Positions 1 through 12,080 are shown, numbered from the stretch's first letter. The stretch is DNA of 64,000 nucleotides from Nymphaea colorata (GCF_008831285.2 NC_045142.1:19905354-19969353), one strand, 5' to 3'. Notes: a model not told the origin generated them from the letters alone. Program-made: numbers and translations.

Positions 1-1205
1 CTCTACTCATCCCCTTTACCCCAGGATCTAGAGAAACATCAAAACCAGGTGAATTTACGGTCACTCCCTTCAGTTTAGGAGTAGCTCCTGCCAACCTTTA
101 TGGTTCATGAGAATAATGCTCATGGTATTGGAACTGACTACCTGACTCTCACCAAACTCTTAACTTGACCAGTTATGATACTCTTCTCGGAGTAACCTGA
201 TCTCTTTGTTTGACCCTATGAAAAAGAGTACATATAAGACTATTGAAGCTTACAACTTTCTGGAGGTAAAGTCTTTTGTGTAACCTGCGCTGAGACTTTT
301 AAATTCTCTTAGATGGAACTTGTTAAGAATAATATTCTGCTTTTATTTTTATAAATATATAACTGCATTTCAATTAACAAAAAATTAATCTTCTAATGAA
401 TTAAATGCTGAGCTGGTACTATATGTTCCGAATTTTAGCTACACATGCACTCGTTTAATATTCTTCAGTGATCCCAAAATCTGTTCCAAACATGTGTCAG
501 CAAGAAAATATGTGTTGTGTACTAAATCCATCCCATACATGTGTCAGGGACTCAAGAATATGTCACTGTGTAATAAAGCCATTTCAAACATGTGTAAGGG
601 ACTCAAAAATATGTTGCTAGCCAGTACACTGTGCAAGGTACAACAACCATCATTGTTGATGGAGGGTTAGCATTGTTAGTTGCAAAGTTAAAAGACGTTG
701 TGAAGTTAAGCGACTTATATAACCATCACAGAACACATTGTGTTATGGGACCAAAAATTCCATCGTCAAAGTTACAATAAGCTGTAGGCACATTCCATGG
801 CCATTATGCTAACTTAAAGCAACTAATGTTGCAACAAACCCAACTAAGACACGATGGCCATTTTCATCGGTATCGTTTGTGCAACGGGACTTGTGTTGGT
901 AGAGTTTTGACCGTCGTGATTACTTATTAGCAACAGAATTGCCAGTATTAGCGACAGTCGAGTTAAAGCCATAGTTAGCGTTTATACTCGCTCAGACATA
1001 TCTAAGTTAAGCTTTAAACTTAAAGGAGGGGAAAACATCTTTAAAACAAGATACATATATTTATTCAACATGAAAAAATAACACCATCAACCACATGACA
1101 ATCAGGACATAAAACATAAGCAGCATCCAATGCTGCCAATTATAGACTAGTACAGAGAACCACATAGATCATCATGAAAGAAATATATACATACATATAT
1201 ATATA

Positions 1206-1207
<2 letters not shown>
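1..1207. repeat. 3' flank of protease copy A, paralogous to the 3' flank of copy C
   Basis: No gene is visible here. The stretch aligns by eye, in the same order and orientation, with about 46290-47370. Shared landmarks are the phrase 'cggtcactcccttcagttta' near 59 and 46321, a 'ctacacatgcactcgtttaata' type phrase near 440 and 46720, and a gene-proximal stretch at 1020-1160 that matches 47190-47330. It lies directly downstream of the minus-strand aspartic protease copy A, as 46290-47370 lies downstream of copy C. The duplicated unit therefore carried more than 1 kb of 3' flank. The middle (640-1000) has words such as 'gcgac', 'gcaac' and 'ggccatt' that recall decayed DNA-transposon sequence, but I could not define ends. 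Confidence 0.75.
488..617. repeat. Three-unit tandem repeat of about 49 bp
   Basis: The core 'catgtgtcag..actca' followed by 'aatatgt' occurs at about 491, 538 and 589, spaced 47-51 bp. The paralogous stretch near 46770 holds only one clear unit, so the array expanded in (or was lost from) one duplicate after the duplication. No coding content is apparent. Confidence 0.7.

Positions 1208-1251
<44 letters not shown>
1208..1251. repeat. Poly(A) run followed by (TA)n microsatellite
   Basis: About 30 A residues (1208-1237) run into a (TA)n tract just downstream of the stop codon of protease copy A. Copy C carries a pure (TA)n/(CA)n tract at the equivalent place (47371-47418). The simple repeat predates the duplication and then diverged in composition. 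Confidence 0.9.
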
Positions 1252-1254
1252 ACT

Positions 1255-3212
1255 TTAGCCCTGAGTACATTCAATTGGTGCAAAAGAAAGCAGCCCCTTC
1301 CCCAAATCATATTTCACATGCATGTTCTGCTGGAAAACATTCCTGAAAATGGCTAAGCTAGCCATCGCACTTCTATACATCCAAAAGATATTTGAAGGTG
1401 GCAACTTCAAGTCTGCATTGGTGGAATGAAAGGTCATCTCCAGCAATCCTTAATATGGATCACCAGTATTCTCTACATTATAACACAAATAATCTTGGTT
1501 AGGATGATAGAATCTTTTATGGTTTGTGACATTAGCCACCGTGTTTGCCACTTGGTCATACACATCTTTGGCAAGATAGTCAGTGTGGTACCCGAGTCTA
1601 TCATGATTGATCTAGCATATTCCAACCATGTTCCGTCTGTGCACCTCCAAACTATATGTTGAGTCTGTTGTTCCCACATTTATGTAATATAGTGTGAGTG
1701 TATAGAAAGTGCCTTGAGCTGCATTTGCTTCAATTGGCGTCTGTTGAAGCTATTGGGTTCCGAAGAACTCTACCTCCTCACAGAATTTGATCTACTCAAT
1801 GACATTTTTTTCTTGCTATGGAGAGGAAGACTGTAAGCAAATTTATGGTTAATAAAGAAGCTGATGTGACGAACAAGTGAAAGAGATCCTGGCCTGAGGC
1901 CAACAAGACTAGGATCTACAAGATTTTCGAAATCAACACTATTTTCTTTATGAATGCAACCAAAGGTGATTGTCGGAAGCTTGATGGTGCCATCAGTGCT
2001 ATCCTCAAACCAAAATCTTTTGAGAGCAAGGGACCCTTCTACAACAGATCCATCACCATATGAGGACTTGTCATCACAAGCGGACCAGAAGCTAGTGGTG
2101 CATCTCAGGTTATGGTATGTGGAAAACTGAAGTGGCTTTAAAGTGGACTTCATTTGGCAGGTAAAGTTGTAGTAAGGAACACACAATGTCCACATGAGAT
2201 TGCTGCCCGTATCGATGATGACACAGTAGGATTGGACTTCTAGTGATGCTCTAATGTAAAGCTGCATGAGAAACTCTCTATATATTGATGTATCAATGTC
2301 TTCTTTTTATAGCACATGAAGTTTCTGCTTCGATAACTCAAACAACTGCCTACCAGCCTATTCTCTCATAGATTTAAGTATATAGGTTGTATGGTGGGAT
2401 TTGATAAGAAATAGTTGGACATACGGCCAACTTTCTTTTCTAAGATTTTGTCTTGTCATACAGGTGGAAATTTTCCAAAACATTTCAACCAGGTTTGATT
2501 GCAGGATGTGAACGCTTGTCGGCAGTTTCATCTGTTTAGCGGACCCCAACACATTTCACAAGTTGACCAGATAGTCCTCCTCAACTCAATTAAACATGAA
2601 AACAAAGAGAATAATCGTAGCAATTGAATCTTGAAAGGACCCTTAGATAGCTGGACACAAGTTTCAATCAATTTTTGTTACTTTTCACAAGATAGAGTTG
2701 CCAGATCAACTCGTTTCTAAACTTTTTATGACACAAGTTTCCATTTCTTTCTTACTTTCCATGCATCGAGTTCCACTGTGATAACCCAGACGAATGTTTC
2801 TAGGATCAATGGGCTTTAGTTCTAAACTTCTAAGTTACCAGGCATTTCCTTGAATTCTGGAATTTGGCAGATATTTCCAGATTTTAGCGGTCAGGCACTG
2901 GAATTAGTTCATCTGGTCAGGCTTCATGAGAATACACGTGGATGGTCGTGTTCTTGGTGTTGGCATAACCTGAAGCCAATCGGGAGCTCAACTTGAAGCG
3001 TAGAGCTGCCCTGCTCAGTGCATCGAACTGGAGTGGATGAAGGATCATAGAGATGAGAGAGAGGCAAGTCTTGGTGAACGAGGTCTATCGAGAAGCCTGG
3101 ATTTTTGGTTAACATTGACAGTGTTAGTGAAGATGTTGGTAGGAAAGTTTGATATTTCAACTGGGAGAAGTTACAGGAGGAGGATCATGAAGGAGGAGAG
3201 GAACATGGCTAT
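1255..3212 (-). pseudogene. Nepenthesin/CDR1-like aspartic protease, copy A (broken)
   Basis: This is the remnant of a secreted pepsin-like (family A1) plant aspartic protease. Read on the minus strand, the N-terminal propeptide motif GFSIDLVHQD and LYDPSST lie at about 3100-3040, as in CDR1-like proteins. The first catalytic motif IDTGSNLMW is intact (about 2215), followed by SSYGDGS and ITFGC. The second motif IDSGTT is intact near 1600, and the C-terminal VKYDLGKGLLSF ends at 1255. Lesions: the ATG used by copies B and C reads ATA here (3210-3212); a stop falls about a dozen codons in; there is a frameshift near 2950; about 0.6 kb of foreign sequence (2280-2900) interrupts the reading frame; a one-base deletion follows IDSGTTLT (near 1577); and a TAA falls near 1452. 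Of the three copies only this one keeps both catalytic aspartates, yet it is the most disrupted. The family assignment is firm; loss of function is inferred from the lesions. Confidence 0.85.
2280..2900. other. Extra ~0.6-kb segment inside protease copy A
   Basis: Copies B and C run without a gap from the propeptide into the peptidase domain. Copy A has about 620 bp between the sequence matching 'ANT..MISS' and that matching 'EYLMKL'. The segment has no coding similarity I recognise, and I could not find clear terminal repeats. On the minus strand a TATA-like 'gctataaaaag' lies near 2310, just before the second half of the gene. It could be an old insertion, or an intron lost from the other copies. 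The single-exon organisation of B and C favours insertion. Confidence 0.55.
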
Positions 3213-3249
3213 GGCAACTGTTAATCGTAGATCTACAAAGAAAAACTCC

Positions 3250-3267
3250 TTGTATTTATAAAGGAGA
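3250..3267 (-). promoter_or_regulatory. TATA box of protease copy A
   Basis: On the minus strand 'cctttataaatacaagg' lies about 40-55 bp upstream of the ancestral start codon. The same element lies at the same distance in copies B (27213-27225) and C (48808-48818), so it is probably the ancestral core promoter. Confidence 0.6.
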
Positions 3268-3270
3268 TCA

Positions 3271-3430
3271 TGAGGTAGGTTGTGACTAAGGGTTTGGATT
3301 TAAATACAAATGGTGGGGAAAAGAAGCACATGGTCAAAGTGAGTAGCGTGTGGATTGTTCCACATGTAACAGTTCTTGGTCAAGGAGAAGATGTGGTTAT
3401 GACGTGAAGGAGCAGAGAAAGGGAACAACA
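3271..3430 (-). promoter_or_regulatory. Upstream region of protease copy A, cut by a LINE
   Basis: The words 'ggtttggatttaaa' and 'ggggaaaagaagcacatggtc' match the upstream regions of copies B (27260-27300) and C (48850-48895) and the orphan modules at 50010 and beyond. Similarity stops near 3430, where LINE sequence starts. The insertion removed or displaced the distal promoter. Confidence 0.55.
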
Positions 3431-3580
3431 TGAACCCTAGGCTAGAGTTAGGAAAATGTTCATGAACATCACTTTATCGTGGGGCGGTGGAGGCTCTCGC
3501 CATCCTTAGAGATGATGGATCATGAAAAGTCTCCTATTGATCAAGGATTCCAGTCAGTTCTATCAGCGCAATGATTTTGG

Positions 3581-4298
3581 GTGTCGGTGGTAAAGAGCGC
3601 TGGTGTTGTGGACCAAAATGAGTGGGAGGAGGAATTTGGATTACCAGATCTTGCAGTGTGTGAAATTGAGGGGAAGCAAATGATCAGACCTTTCAGATGG
3701 ACTGCTATTGCAATTCTACTAGGCGGTAGCTCAAGATTTCATCTGGATTGGGTGGAAGTTTTTCACAATTTGTATCAGGTGAAAACAATTTTCACTCCTT
3801 TCTGACTCTTTTTGATCAAGGCTTCCTCATAGGAATATTTAGAGGAAGTTATGCAACCAAAAAGATGGCATGTTTGCGATAGGTTTTTGCTCTCTAGCAA
3901 GTGGAAGTCAGGAATGCCGCTTCGACTTCAAGCTGCCACGAAAACCCCTCTAGGGATTCGTCTACCGAAGTTGCCTCTTTATATATGGAACTGAAAGGTG
4001 TTAGCTGGTGTCGTTAAGGTTATGGGTAGTTTTTTTGTAGATGCTGATGGCTTCACTTATGGGTTCGATTTGTATACTTGATGGTGATAAAGTTCTTGAA
4101 TAAATGGTGGAAGATGAAACAAAAATTTGTTTCTGTACCTTATGTGGGGTTTCATTACATTCCACAAGAGATTGTCTCACTCATATGAAGGAGGGAAAAG
4201 TGAATACTAAACCCTCAAATGGATGTACTCAGGCCATTGTTGTTAATAGAAGGTGGAATCTAGGCTCTAAGCAATGCAAGCTATCTAATATTAAATGA
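3581..4298 (+). pseudogene. LINE ORF1-like RNA-binding protein fragments
   Basis: Two open stretches. The first (3581-3805, 74 codons) has the EEEFGLPDLAVCEIEG and FRWTAIAILLGG composition typical of plant LINE ORF1 N-terminal regions. The second (4104-4298) has the zinc knuckle CTLCGVSLHSTRDC, with CX2CX4HX4C spacing. Known role of the family: binding element RNA and supporting reverse transcription. Stops separate the pieces. Antisense open stretches at 4281-4777 are shadows. Confidence 0.65.
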
Positions 4299-5040
4299 AA
4301 TCAATTTGTGCCCCAAGAAGAAAGCCACAGAAGTTGAGGAGGAATTTTTTCCTGGATTTGGCTGTTTGAACTCCACTAGGACTGTACTAATGGACTGAAA
4401 ACAAAAAGATAAAAGGTCTTCCTCTCCTATGAATATTAGTTTGAACAAAAAAGAGCTCTCCATTCCAAAGAAGTTAACAATTTTAAAAAGAAGGGTTGTG
4501 GGACAACATTTTTTAAGGCTACATAAAGTTCTGTCCTGAAAGAAAGGAAGTTGGCGCAACATGATCCTGACATGGATATCCAAGGAGCAGAGGATTTCCA
4601 TAACAAAGAGAATGTTCTCCTGTAGGAAAAGGAGCCTAGGAGGAGTTGCCAATTGCCATCAAATGAAGTTAATATTTGGAACCTAGAAAGATTTTGGCAA
4701 TTGGGTGATATCAACTTGGGATCATTTTCATGTTTCGATATCATGTTGAATGCGGACAACTTCAAATCCTTTTGCAATCACTATGAGGAGTTTTTTTTTT
4801 AATCTAATATTGATACGAATCTTAATGAGGCCATAATTGTGTGTAGTCAGAGACGGGCTGATTTTAGATTGACTAGTTGCAAATTTAATAAATTTTGGAT
4901 GGATTGTTTGTTTACTCATAAAGCTTTCAATCTCAACTTTGATACAATAGGGGTGTATCTTCACCCTCACTCTAGAATTTGCAAAGACCAATTGGTTATG
5001 CTAAATATCATTATTGACAATAAACAAATAGTATTATAAT

Positions 5041-5700
5041 GAAAGATTTTAATTCAACTTATAAGGAGTCTGAAAAATGGGCCCGCCCTGCTAGACAAGG
5101 TTGTTTAGCATTCAATGGATTCATTCAAGATGTTGGACTAAGAGAGATTGTGGACAGAAACAGAGCATTCACTTGAACCAATCTCTGCACCCGACAGCAC
5201 TGGTTCAAAGCAAATTAGATAGATTTTTGAGCAAGTTGAAAATTGTGGGCAGCTTTTGGTAGAACCAAGAAGTTCTTTGGACCACTCAGCACTTCTCTTT
5301 TACATGTAAATTAAATATCTTTAAAACCGCATGCAAGAGAAGACGAAGATTTAAATAGTTCCTTTATTGAGAGTGTCAACCTAGTTGTAAGGTCACTATT
5401 ACAAGAGCATGGAGAGTGGAGTGTAGAGGATGTCCAGTGCTTAAACTTCTCGCAAAACAGAATAGAGTACGACCATGCCTAAGTAATTGGAGTAAGTATA
5501 GAACCAAGAAAGTTGATACCAGAATTAACGTACTTCAAAAGGATCTTATTGGAATTTATAAGAGGCAAGATATTGACTCTCATAGCTGGTCCACTTCTGA
5601 AAATCATATTAGATGTTTTCTTGCGGATGCTCTTAGAGATGAAGACATGTACTAAAAAAAGAAAGTAAGGGTATCATGGCTAAAAAAATGGGGATAATAA
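5041..5700 (+). pseudogene. LINE endonuclease end and linker to RT
   Basis: The motif KDFNSTYKESEKW near 5041 corresponds to the GDFN motif of LINE AP endonucleases (Gly replaced by Lys). It is followed by GFIQDVGLREIVDRNRAFT and SKLDRFL. The open stretch 5416-5655 and the following VRVSWLKKWG match the endonuclease-RT linker. Stops interrupt it repeatedly. Confidence 0.65.
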
Positions 5701-5859
5701 CAGCAAATGTTTTCATGCTATGTTCAAGGAAGGTCCAAAAAAAATAGACTCTTGCACATGAAGACAGATGATGGGGAGTTTTATGAGGAGCATCCAATTC
5801 TTTCAGCATGTACTTCTCATTTTTAAAGATTTTTTACCCGTGACAACTCAACAAGAATG

Positions 5860-7050
5860 ATTATGGATCAGCTTGCTGTAGGTCACTGCATATTTATAAA
5901 AGAAAACTTAACGTTGTTAAGTCCCATTTCAGATGAGGAAGTGCAATAGCACAACTCAACAAGAATTATTATGGATCAGCTTGCTGTTGGTCACTGTGTA
6001 TTTATATAAGAAAACTTAACGTTCTTAAGTCCCATTTCAGATGAGGAAGTGCAATAGCTGTTATGGGTGCCAACTCCAATAGCGCACCAGGTCTGAATAG
6101 GTTTCTGAAATCGTTTCGTCAAAAAAGTCGGGACACGTTAAGGACTAATATCACAGTTGCCACTAGAGATTTTTTTTTTAGAAAGGAACACTTGTTAAGA
6201 AACTAGGCAGAAGTCATATAATCATAATTCTTAAATTTGATTCAGCTCTGCACATTTCCAATTTCAGACATATTGTTCTTGAGAATAGTGTACTGAAATT
6301 TATTTTCAGAATCATGGTTTCAAGAATGAAGAAGGCACTAAAGTGGGTCATTTCCAACATGCAAGGTGGTTTTTTGAAAGATAGAAACATCTACCAATGT
6401 CTTCTTCTTGTGCTTGAGATGGTATACACAATGTCTAAAGCTAGATCAACTACCTTATGTTGAAGATAGACCTATCAAAAGCAAATGACAGGGTCAATTG
6501 GACTTTCTTACAAGCTGCCATCTTGCATTTAGGATTTCATCCTATTTGGACTTAAAAAGTAATGACAGTAGTGACAAATGATTTCTGTGCTCTTGTGATT
6601 AATGACCATCAAGGTTAATACTTTGGATCTTCTCATGGTCTTCAATAAGGTTACCTTTATCTTCATTTTTATTCCTCATTGTCATGAAAATCTTTTCACA
6701 TACATTGCAAGCTACAATTCAAAAAAGAATGATTGAAGTACTGCATATTGGAAGAGGCATAGAAGGAGTTTTTTCTACAATGTATGCTGATGCCATCTTG
6801 ATTTTCCTAAAAGCCTTCAAGAATGGCTTTCTTTATCTACAATTTTTTTTTTCTGTTTGAACTCCATGTTGGAATGATGATTAACCTTCAAAAATCAGTA
6901 TTCTTCTTTTTCAATATGGGCCAAAGAAAGATTGCAAGTACTTGTAATCAGTTCGGTGAGAGCCTAGGACAGTTTCCCACTCGATATTTGGGTCTCCCAC
7001 CCAAGCCAACGAATTTGAGAATGTTGGTATGGTTCTTATTCTTTTAAAAA
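5860..7050 (+). pseudogene. LINE reverse transcriptase, catalytic motif lost
   Basis: RT landmarks appear in several frames. MQGGFLKDRNIYQCLL lies near 6358. KIDLSKANDRVNWTFL (motif A, catalytic Asp present) lies near 6466. MYADAILIFLKA (motif C, second Asp replaced by Ala) lies near 6783. LGQFPTRYLGLP lies near 6966. Frame changes and stops separate all of these. The duplicate near 12766 reads YTDD, so the Asp-to-Ala change is specific to this copy. Confidence 0.75.
5875..6055. repeat. Short tandem duplication inside LINE copy A
   Basis: The stretch starting 'acaactcaacaagaatgatt' near 5840, through 'gatgaggaagtgcaatag' near 5950, is repeated almost exactly at about 5951-6058. It is a direct duplication of roughly 105 bp inside the RT-coding region that adds to the inactivation of the element. 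Confidence 0.7.
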
Positions 7051-7973
7051 TACAGAGTAAACTTAGTTTATGAAAAAGCATGCTACTTTCCTATGCAGTA
7101 GGATCTACTTGATCAAATCAGTATTAGAAGCACTTCGTATTTACTGGATGATGGTGTTCAATTGCCCTCTTCGTGTCATTAAGAAAATGGAACAGATTAT
7201 GTGCAGTTTTTTATAGGAAGAGTCAGATGCTGGGTAAGCCTCATTTAATTGCCTGGAATGTCTTGGCTTTTCCTAAATAGGAAGGTGGGCTCAACATTAG
7301 AAAACTTAAAGAGGTCAATGAAGCTAATCGGTTGTTTCTAGGATGTACATTAATTTTTCACCAGGGCATATGGGACTCATTATGCATGAAAAAATATTTG
7401 AGTAGGAAAAGTACTTGGTATGTGGAAATGGTTCCAAATATTTCTTCTCTTGGGCGGGATCTAAATCTGTTACTTGAAATGTGATGAGTGGAGAGCTTGC
7501 TACGTTCTACGGAGGATGTTTTACTCAAACAGATTCCATTGGATCTGCTTGGGAAGTAGAACCTTTCCTTCGAAGGTCGGTTAAGTAAATGCTAATACAG
7601 CACCACATTGAGCTAAATCTATGGCGACATGTGCAATGCATTGGAGATTGCCTTCAACTTAGGCTCATGCAAAGTGCAGATTTTCTTTGTTCTAAAGAAA
7701 ATCGTAAACCTGCAAAGCTCAGGAGCCAAGTTTGGAACCATGTAAAATTAAAGGAATGGTAGGTACATGGCACAGTAGATTGTGGAACGCAAAAGCGTTA
7801 CCTAGAGCTAACTGGTTTGTGTTTGTTTGTAGTTATTAACGTCTACCTACTGATGCCAAACTTCAACATGTAGGGTCTTCCATTGTTTCTGTGTTTAAGT
7901 TGTGTGGACGGCTTGTGAAGATCTATCTCACTTTCTTTTCTCATATACTAATGCTATGAACATTTAGCAATAC

Positions 7974-8545
7974 ATGTATTCATGGTTTGGACTTGATAAA
8001 TTCCATACGTCAGGCCTTTTCTCTTTCTGGAATTGGTGGTGGAGGAAGAGGTTCTCATGTAAAGAATTCGGATGGTGTTGGCTTGCCTGCTTCAATATCA
8101 CAATCTGGAAGCTATGGTGTTTCAAAAATGAGGTGGTGCATAAAGAGGTGGTTAAGGTAGCTGAGATTTCTAAGAGGGAAGTAGGACACTCATGCTGTGA
8201 GGTATTCTATAAACAAGAATGGGGACAATTTGTAAAACAGGTGATAAATATCAAGCTGCAAACCATAATTTTTCAGCCATTTTTGGCATTGTCAGAGTAA
8301 AGATGAGTAGGGGCTGGAAGTGGTCACTACATGTGTTGCAAATGTTTATAAAGTGGCTGGTCTACTATGGTTTAATGCCTCTCCAATCAGGAAAACCAGG
8401 TTGGTGGTACAAAGGTTTCTCTTCTCAAACATGATCAGAATTATGGACTCTGTTCTTGTAGAGAGGATTCCTAAAGACTGTCATTTTACTCTAATCACAA
8501 ACTGTCATGCTCTTAGTTCTCGTGTCAAAGAACTAAGAGAGTGAC
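7974..8545 (+). pseudogene. LINE zf-RVT region and RNase H-like tail
   Basis: The open stretch at 7974-8300 contains FWNWWWRKRFSCKEFGWCWL and ITIWKLWCFKNEVVH, the Trp-rich 'W..IW..RN' pattern of the plant zf-RVT domain. 8320-8544 contains KDCHFTLITNCHALSSRVKE, like the RNase H domain at the end of plant LINE ORF2. Both parts recur, more decayed, at 13690-14235. Confidence 0.65.
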
Positions 8546-8665
8546 TCTGGTTCATTGGTAGGCTCAATAGTGAGAAGGTATTCCGTGGTTAAAGATCACT
8601 TCTCTTTGGAGGCTATCTCCTTTGTCGTTGACAAAGTCAAAAAAACAAAAAACAAAAGAAAAGCC

Positions 8666-10207
8666 AACATTAATGATACTGAAGGTCACTGATTCATGTC
8701 AGACAAATCCTGAAAAGTGCTGACCCTGACCATGGAAAGTTTGCTGAGTGAGCAAGAGAGTGTTGAGGCTTAGTTAGAGGCCAGTTCTTAATTGTGTTTT
8801 TTCTGTTGATTTTTTTTTCTTTATATTATTCATCATTATTAATGGAAGGAGAAACCCAGCCCGATTGCATCCGAACGGTTCCTCGTCAAAGAAAGTGTAC
8901 CATTTCGGGCCCCCATTGAAGGGACAAGGTATACATCACAGGGTTGGGGCCCCCATGCATTTTTGTGGTCTACGTTATTTTAGCAATAGAGACAAAAGTG
9001 GTAAGAACAATATTTTTTTGAATATTACCATTTTCAAGAACGAAGAACCTCAATGAATAGTTGAAGGAAGAAGGTTGACAAGTTAACATACTCCTTAGGA
9101 AAATAAGGTTCCTAGTGATAAATATAATTATAAATACAGATAAATATATATTAAATAAACAAATATATATAAATATATATATAATCATTATAATGTAGTG
9201 GATGTTGGACGACTAATAGATTTAAAATATGTCACTGATAAACCCATAAACCATTAAAAAAGGTGCCTTAAATAGGCACTATTTAATACACCATTGCTAA
9301 TACAGCTGCATGCTTTAGCGACCATTCTTTATTTTTAGTAATAAGACAAGATATAAGAAATGACAAATTTGAATATGTGTGTGTGTGTGAATTCAAATTT
9401 GATGGATGCTAGATATTGTCATATAGCTCAAAATAAAACATTATTTGCTAAAATATAGACACTGCAGGGGTATTAGCAACGGTTTATGGTTTGTGGTAGT
9501 GTGTTTTTATAATAGTTTATCGTGATTTCAACAACAGTTTGTGGTGCTTTCAACCATAGATTTTTAACTTTTTAATTACCTAACAACACTGGGCATTCAA
9601 CATGCTATAATTCTCCCATATAAAAGTACTAGTAATATCTTAGGTAGTTTTAATTTTTATAGGTGAAGACTAAGTGGCACCACTGTATGGCATCTAATGA
9701 TATTTTCATTAGATTACTATAAACTCATGCACAAAATGACTTTTATCATATCTAAAGGGTGCAAAAGATTCCATGTTCAGTTTTAAGCTAGGCCTCTTTC
9801 AAATGCATCACCCAAAAATATTAATTAGCTGACAAGCAAGTTCTCAATGATGGCAAACCTCTCACACACAGAAGATCAGTGGGAACTTCGTAGCAAAAGT
9901 CCTTTATATATGCTGCCAAAACACTATGACTGACTCTAAGGGTAGGCACTGGCTAGGCACCAGATGGACAAATGGGACCATTTGACCTACTGGCCAGATA
10001 AAAAAACTCGCTGGGATAGCTGGCCTAGGTCAGGTATTGGGGGCTCGACTTGGCCCAAATACATACCTTTATACTTTTTTTTTCCACATTCTTTGGCATG
10101 ATGCCAGCATTCGACTCCCATACAAACTCTTGACATATTCCCAATGGTTTCCAAAAAATTAAAAAATGAAAAGTGAAGAGTTTCAAATAAGGATAGATAT
10201 CAGGTTG
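8666..10207. repeat. LINE-associated flank, first copy
   Basis: No gene is visible. The sequence matches 14290-15717 almost throughout: the 'ttcttaattgtgttttttctg' region, the 'cccgattgc..cggttcctcgtcaa' region, a (GT)n tract at 9378-9390 (14895-14912 in the other copy), 'gtttatggtttgtggtagtgtg', and an end at 'aaataaggatagatatc'. This copy carries an extra stretch at about 8617-8737. The shared, non-LINE end points suggest one duplicated segment rather than two separate LINE insertions. Confidence 0.7.
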
Positions 10208-10696
10208 TGTCACACCCCAACCTTTTGACCCTCAAACAATTTTTTTTTTCTAAACATAAAGCATTGAGGTGCGACTACACAACAATTCAAAAAGGAGGGA
10301 CCTATGTCATTCGAAACAATGGGGCAAACTTTCATTTATATAACAATTTCAATTCACACCAAGTCACGTCTATGTGTATGACCAAAAAAGCCCCAAACCA
10401 CAACTTTGATGCATAACAAAAATAAGACATCAAACAAACCAAACTATGACACGCTGGCACTACCAAAGACCCAAAACCTCCCCAGTAGGATATGAGTGAA
10501 GCCATCTGATCCACCTGCTACCCCGGGTCCCCCAAAACCTGAAAAAAAGAAACAACTAAAGGCTTAGCATTCGCAGTATAGCAACAAGCCAAGAAAATCC
10601 CAAACCCTCTTAGGTAGGGCTCAAATATCAGAATATACAATCATAAAACAAATCATCATCATGTCGTATCAGGGCTTAGTCACATCATTTACCAAG

Positions 10697-10768
10697 AAGG
10701 CCCCTCACATAGACTACGACATGTAAAGGCCCCTCACATAGACTACGACTTGTAAAGGCCCCTCACAC
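10697..10768. repeat. 29-bp tandem repeat, 2.5 units
   Basis: The phrase 'ggcccctcacatagactac' recurs with starts at about 10699, 10728 and 10757, a strict 29-bp period. The third unit is incomplete. It lies within the probable solo LTR. Confidence 0.85.
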
Positions 10769-11177
10769 ACACATCAATCACATACACTTCCATCATAAAC
10801 TTTCATTCATATACTTTTCATTTCATTGGCTTTAGTGAATTGACAGTTCCTGTGGGTGCAAACATAGACACGTGCACACCATGGGCGGCCCACAGCCGAG
10901 AGACAATCCCTGTGGTGTCCCATAACAGTATGGATCTATTCATCCGCTGCAACGGTAGACCACTCATCCATGGATGTGTGAATTCCAAGGAGAGATACTC
11001 AGCCTTTCCTAGGACACCTAGGATGGGAAGGCGGGAGCCCAACGCTCCAAGCACATCACACAATAGTACCCTGGGACTAGTGGCAAAAGCGGGACGTCTC
11101 CCAAACACATAGCCACATCTCACTGGCCTCTCATCTCTTATTCTTTCATTATTATCATTATAAAAGCACATTCACAA

Positions 11178-12080
11178 AATGACTGGCTAGCTCATGAGGT
11201 TGGTACATTTCACGAGTGCACCCACACGTCCACTTGCCTCCACACGAGGGCCACACATAATTACATTCTTAGCTAGTCGTCATACAGTACAGGTACAACT
11301 ACCCTCCAATTAATTCTTTTACATCATTGCCCGCGGCAATGCATATGCAACAATTCACAGTATTCACATTCATAAGTACTCACATCTTATCAAACACATC
11401 ATTCACATCTTTCAAAACTTAGCCAAATCCCAGAGAGTAGTCTCGATCCGTGATGGCTCGTAGCTTTCCTATGCAATTATCATTCTATGATGCTCTCTAA
11501 TACACAATCGAGGTCGTGGAGACACTCGACTCGATACCCCACCTCATCTGTCCTAAACAGTTATCAATTCTAGCATGCACATGTAAATGCGTAATAATTT
11601 TCAAAACGAGCTTCTAATAGCTTTCAAAAAAAATTTGTCACATGACAAATCATTCACAACATGACTGGCTAGCTAATGAGGTTGGTTCACTTCACAAGTG
11701 CACCCACACCTCCAATTACCTCCACACGAGGGCTACACATAACATTAATAGTCTTAAACAATCTTAGCTAGATGCCATAACAATACGAGTACAACTACCC
11801 TTCAATTCATTCAATTGCATCATTGCCCATGGCAATGCATATGATATAAATCACAACATTCACAATCACACCCGTCAGTCATACATTTCCAAACTTAGCC
11901 AAACCATGAAGAGTAGTCTCGATCTGTGATTGGCTCGTAGCTGTCCTAGGCACTTATCATTCTAGAATGCTTTATAATGCATGCTTGGGTTCGAGGAGAC
12001 ACTCGACTCGATACCCCACCTCATCTTTCTACGCAGTTATCAATTCTAGCATGCACATGCAATTGTGTAGTCATTTAACA
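11178..12080. repeat. Two tandem units of ~0.48 kb
   Basis: Unit 1 (about 11178-11640) and unit 2 (about 11660-12080) share, in order: 'gactggctagct.atgaggtt', 'cctccacacgaggg', 'tcattgccc.cggcaatgcat', 'agagtagtctcgatc', 'cactcgactcgatacccc' and 'cagttatcaattctagc'. They are clearly diverged. Long direct repeats of this kind are common inside large plant LTRs. Confidence 0.85.

Larger units (their letters stand above)
3430..8665 (+). mobile_element. L1-like LINE (non-LTR retrotransposon), copy A, dead
   Basis: Degenerate plant L1-type LINE read on the plus strand. In order: an ORF1-like protein with a CX2CX4HX4C zinc knuckle (3581-4298); an AP endonuclease stretch with DFNS and SKLDRFL (about 5045-5235); the endonuclease-RT linker with VSWLKK (5416-5700); reverse transcriptase (about 5900-7050); a zf-RVT region; and an RNase H-like tail (7974-8545). 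Stops and frameshifts are spread through all parts. The RT motif C reads YADA instead of YADD near 6786. An A-rich stretch near 8638-8665 may mark the 3' end. It sits about 200 bp upstream of protease copy A. A 5'-truncated relative lies at 12697-14340. Confidence 0.85.

Noticed and set aside
4281-4777. Two overlapping minus-strand frames of 113-123 codons
   Set aside because: Antisense to the LINE coding region, with no domain similarity.
10818-11171. 117-codon minus-strand frame and its plus-strand partner (10840-11112)
   Set aside because: Both strands are open because the LTR is locally GC-richer; no known domain and not conserved.
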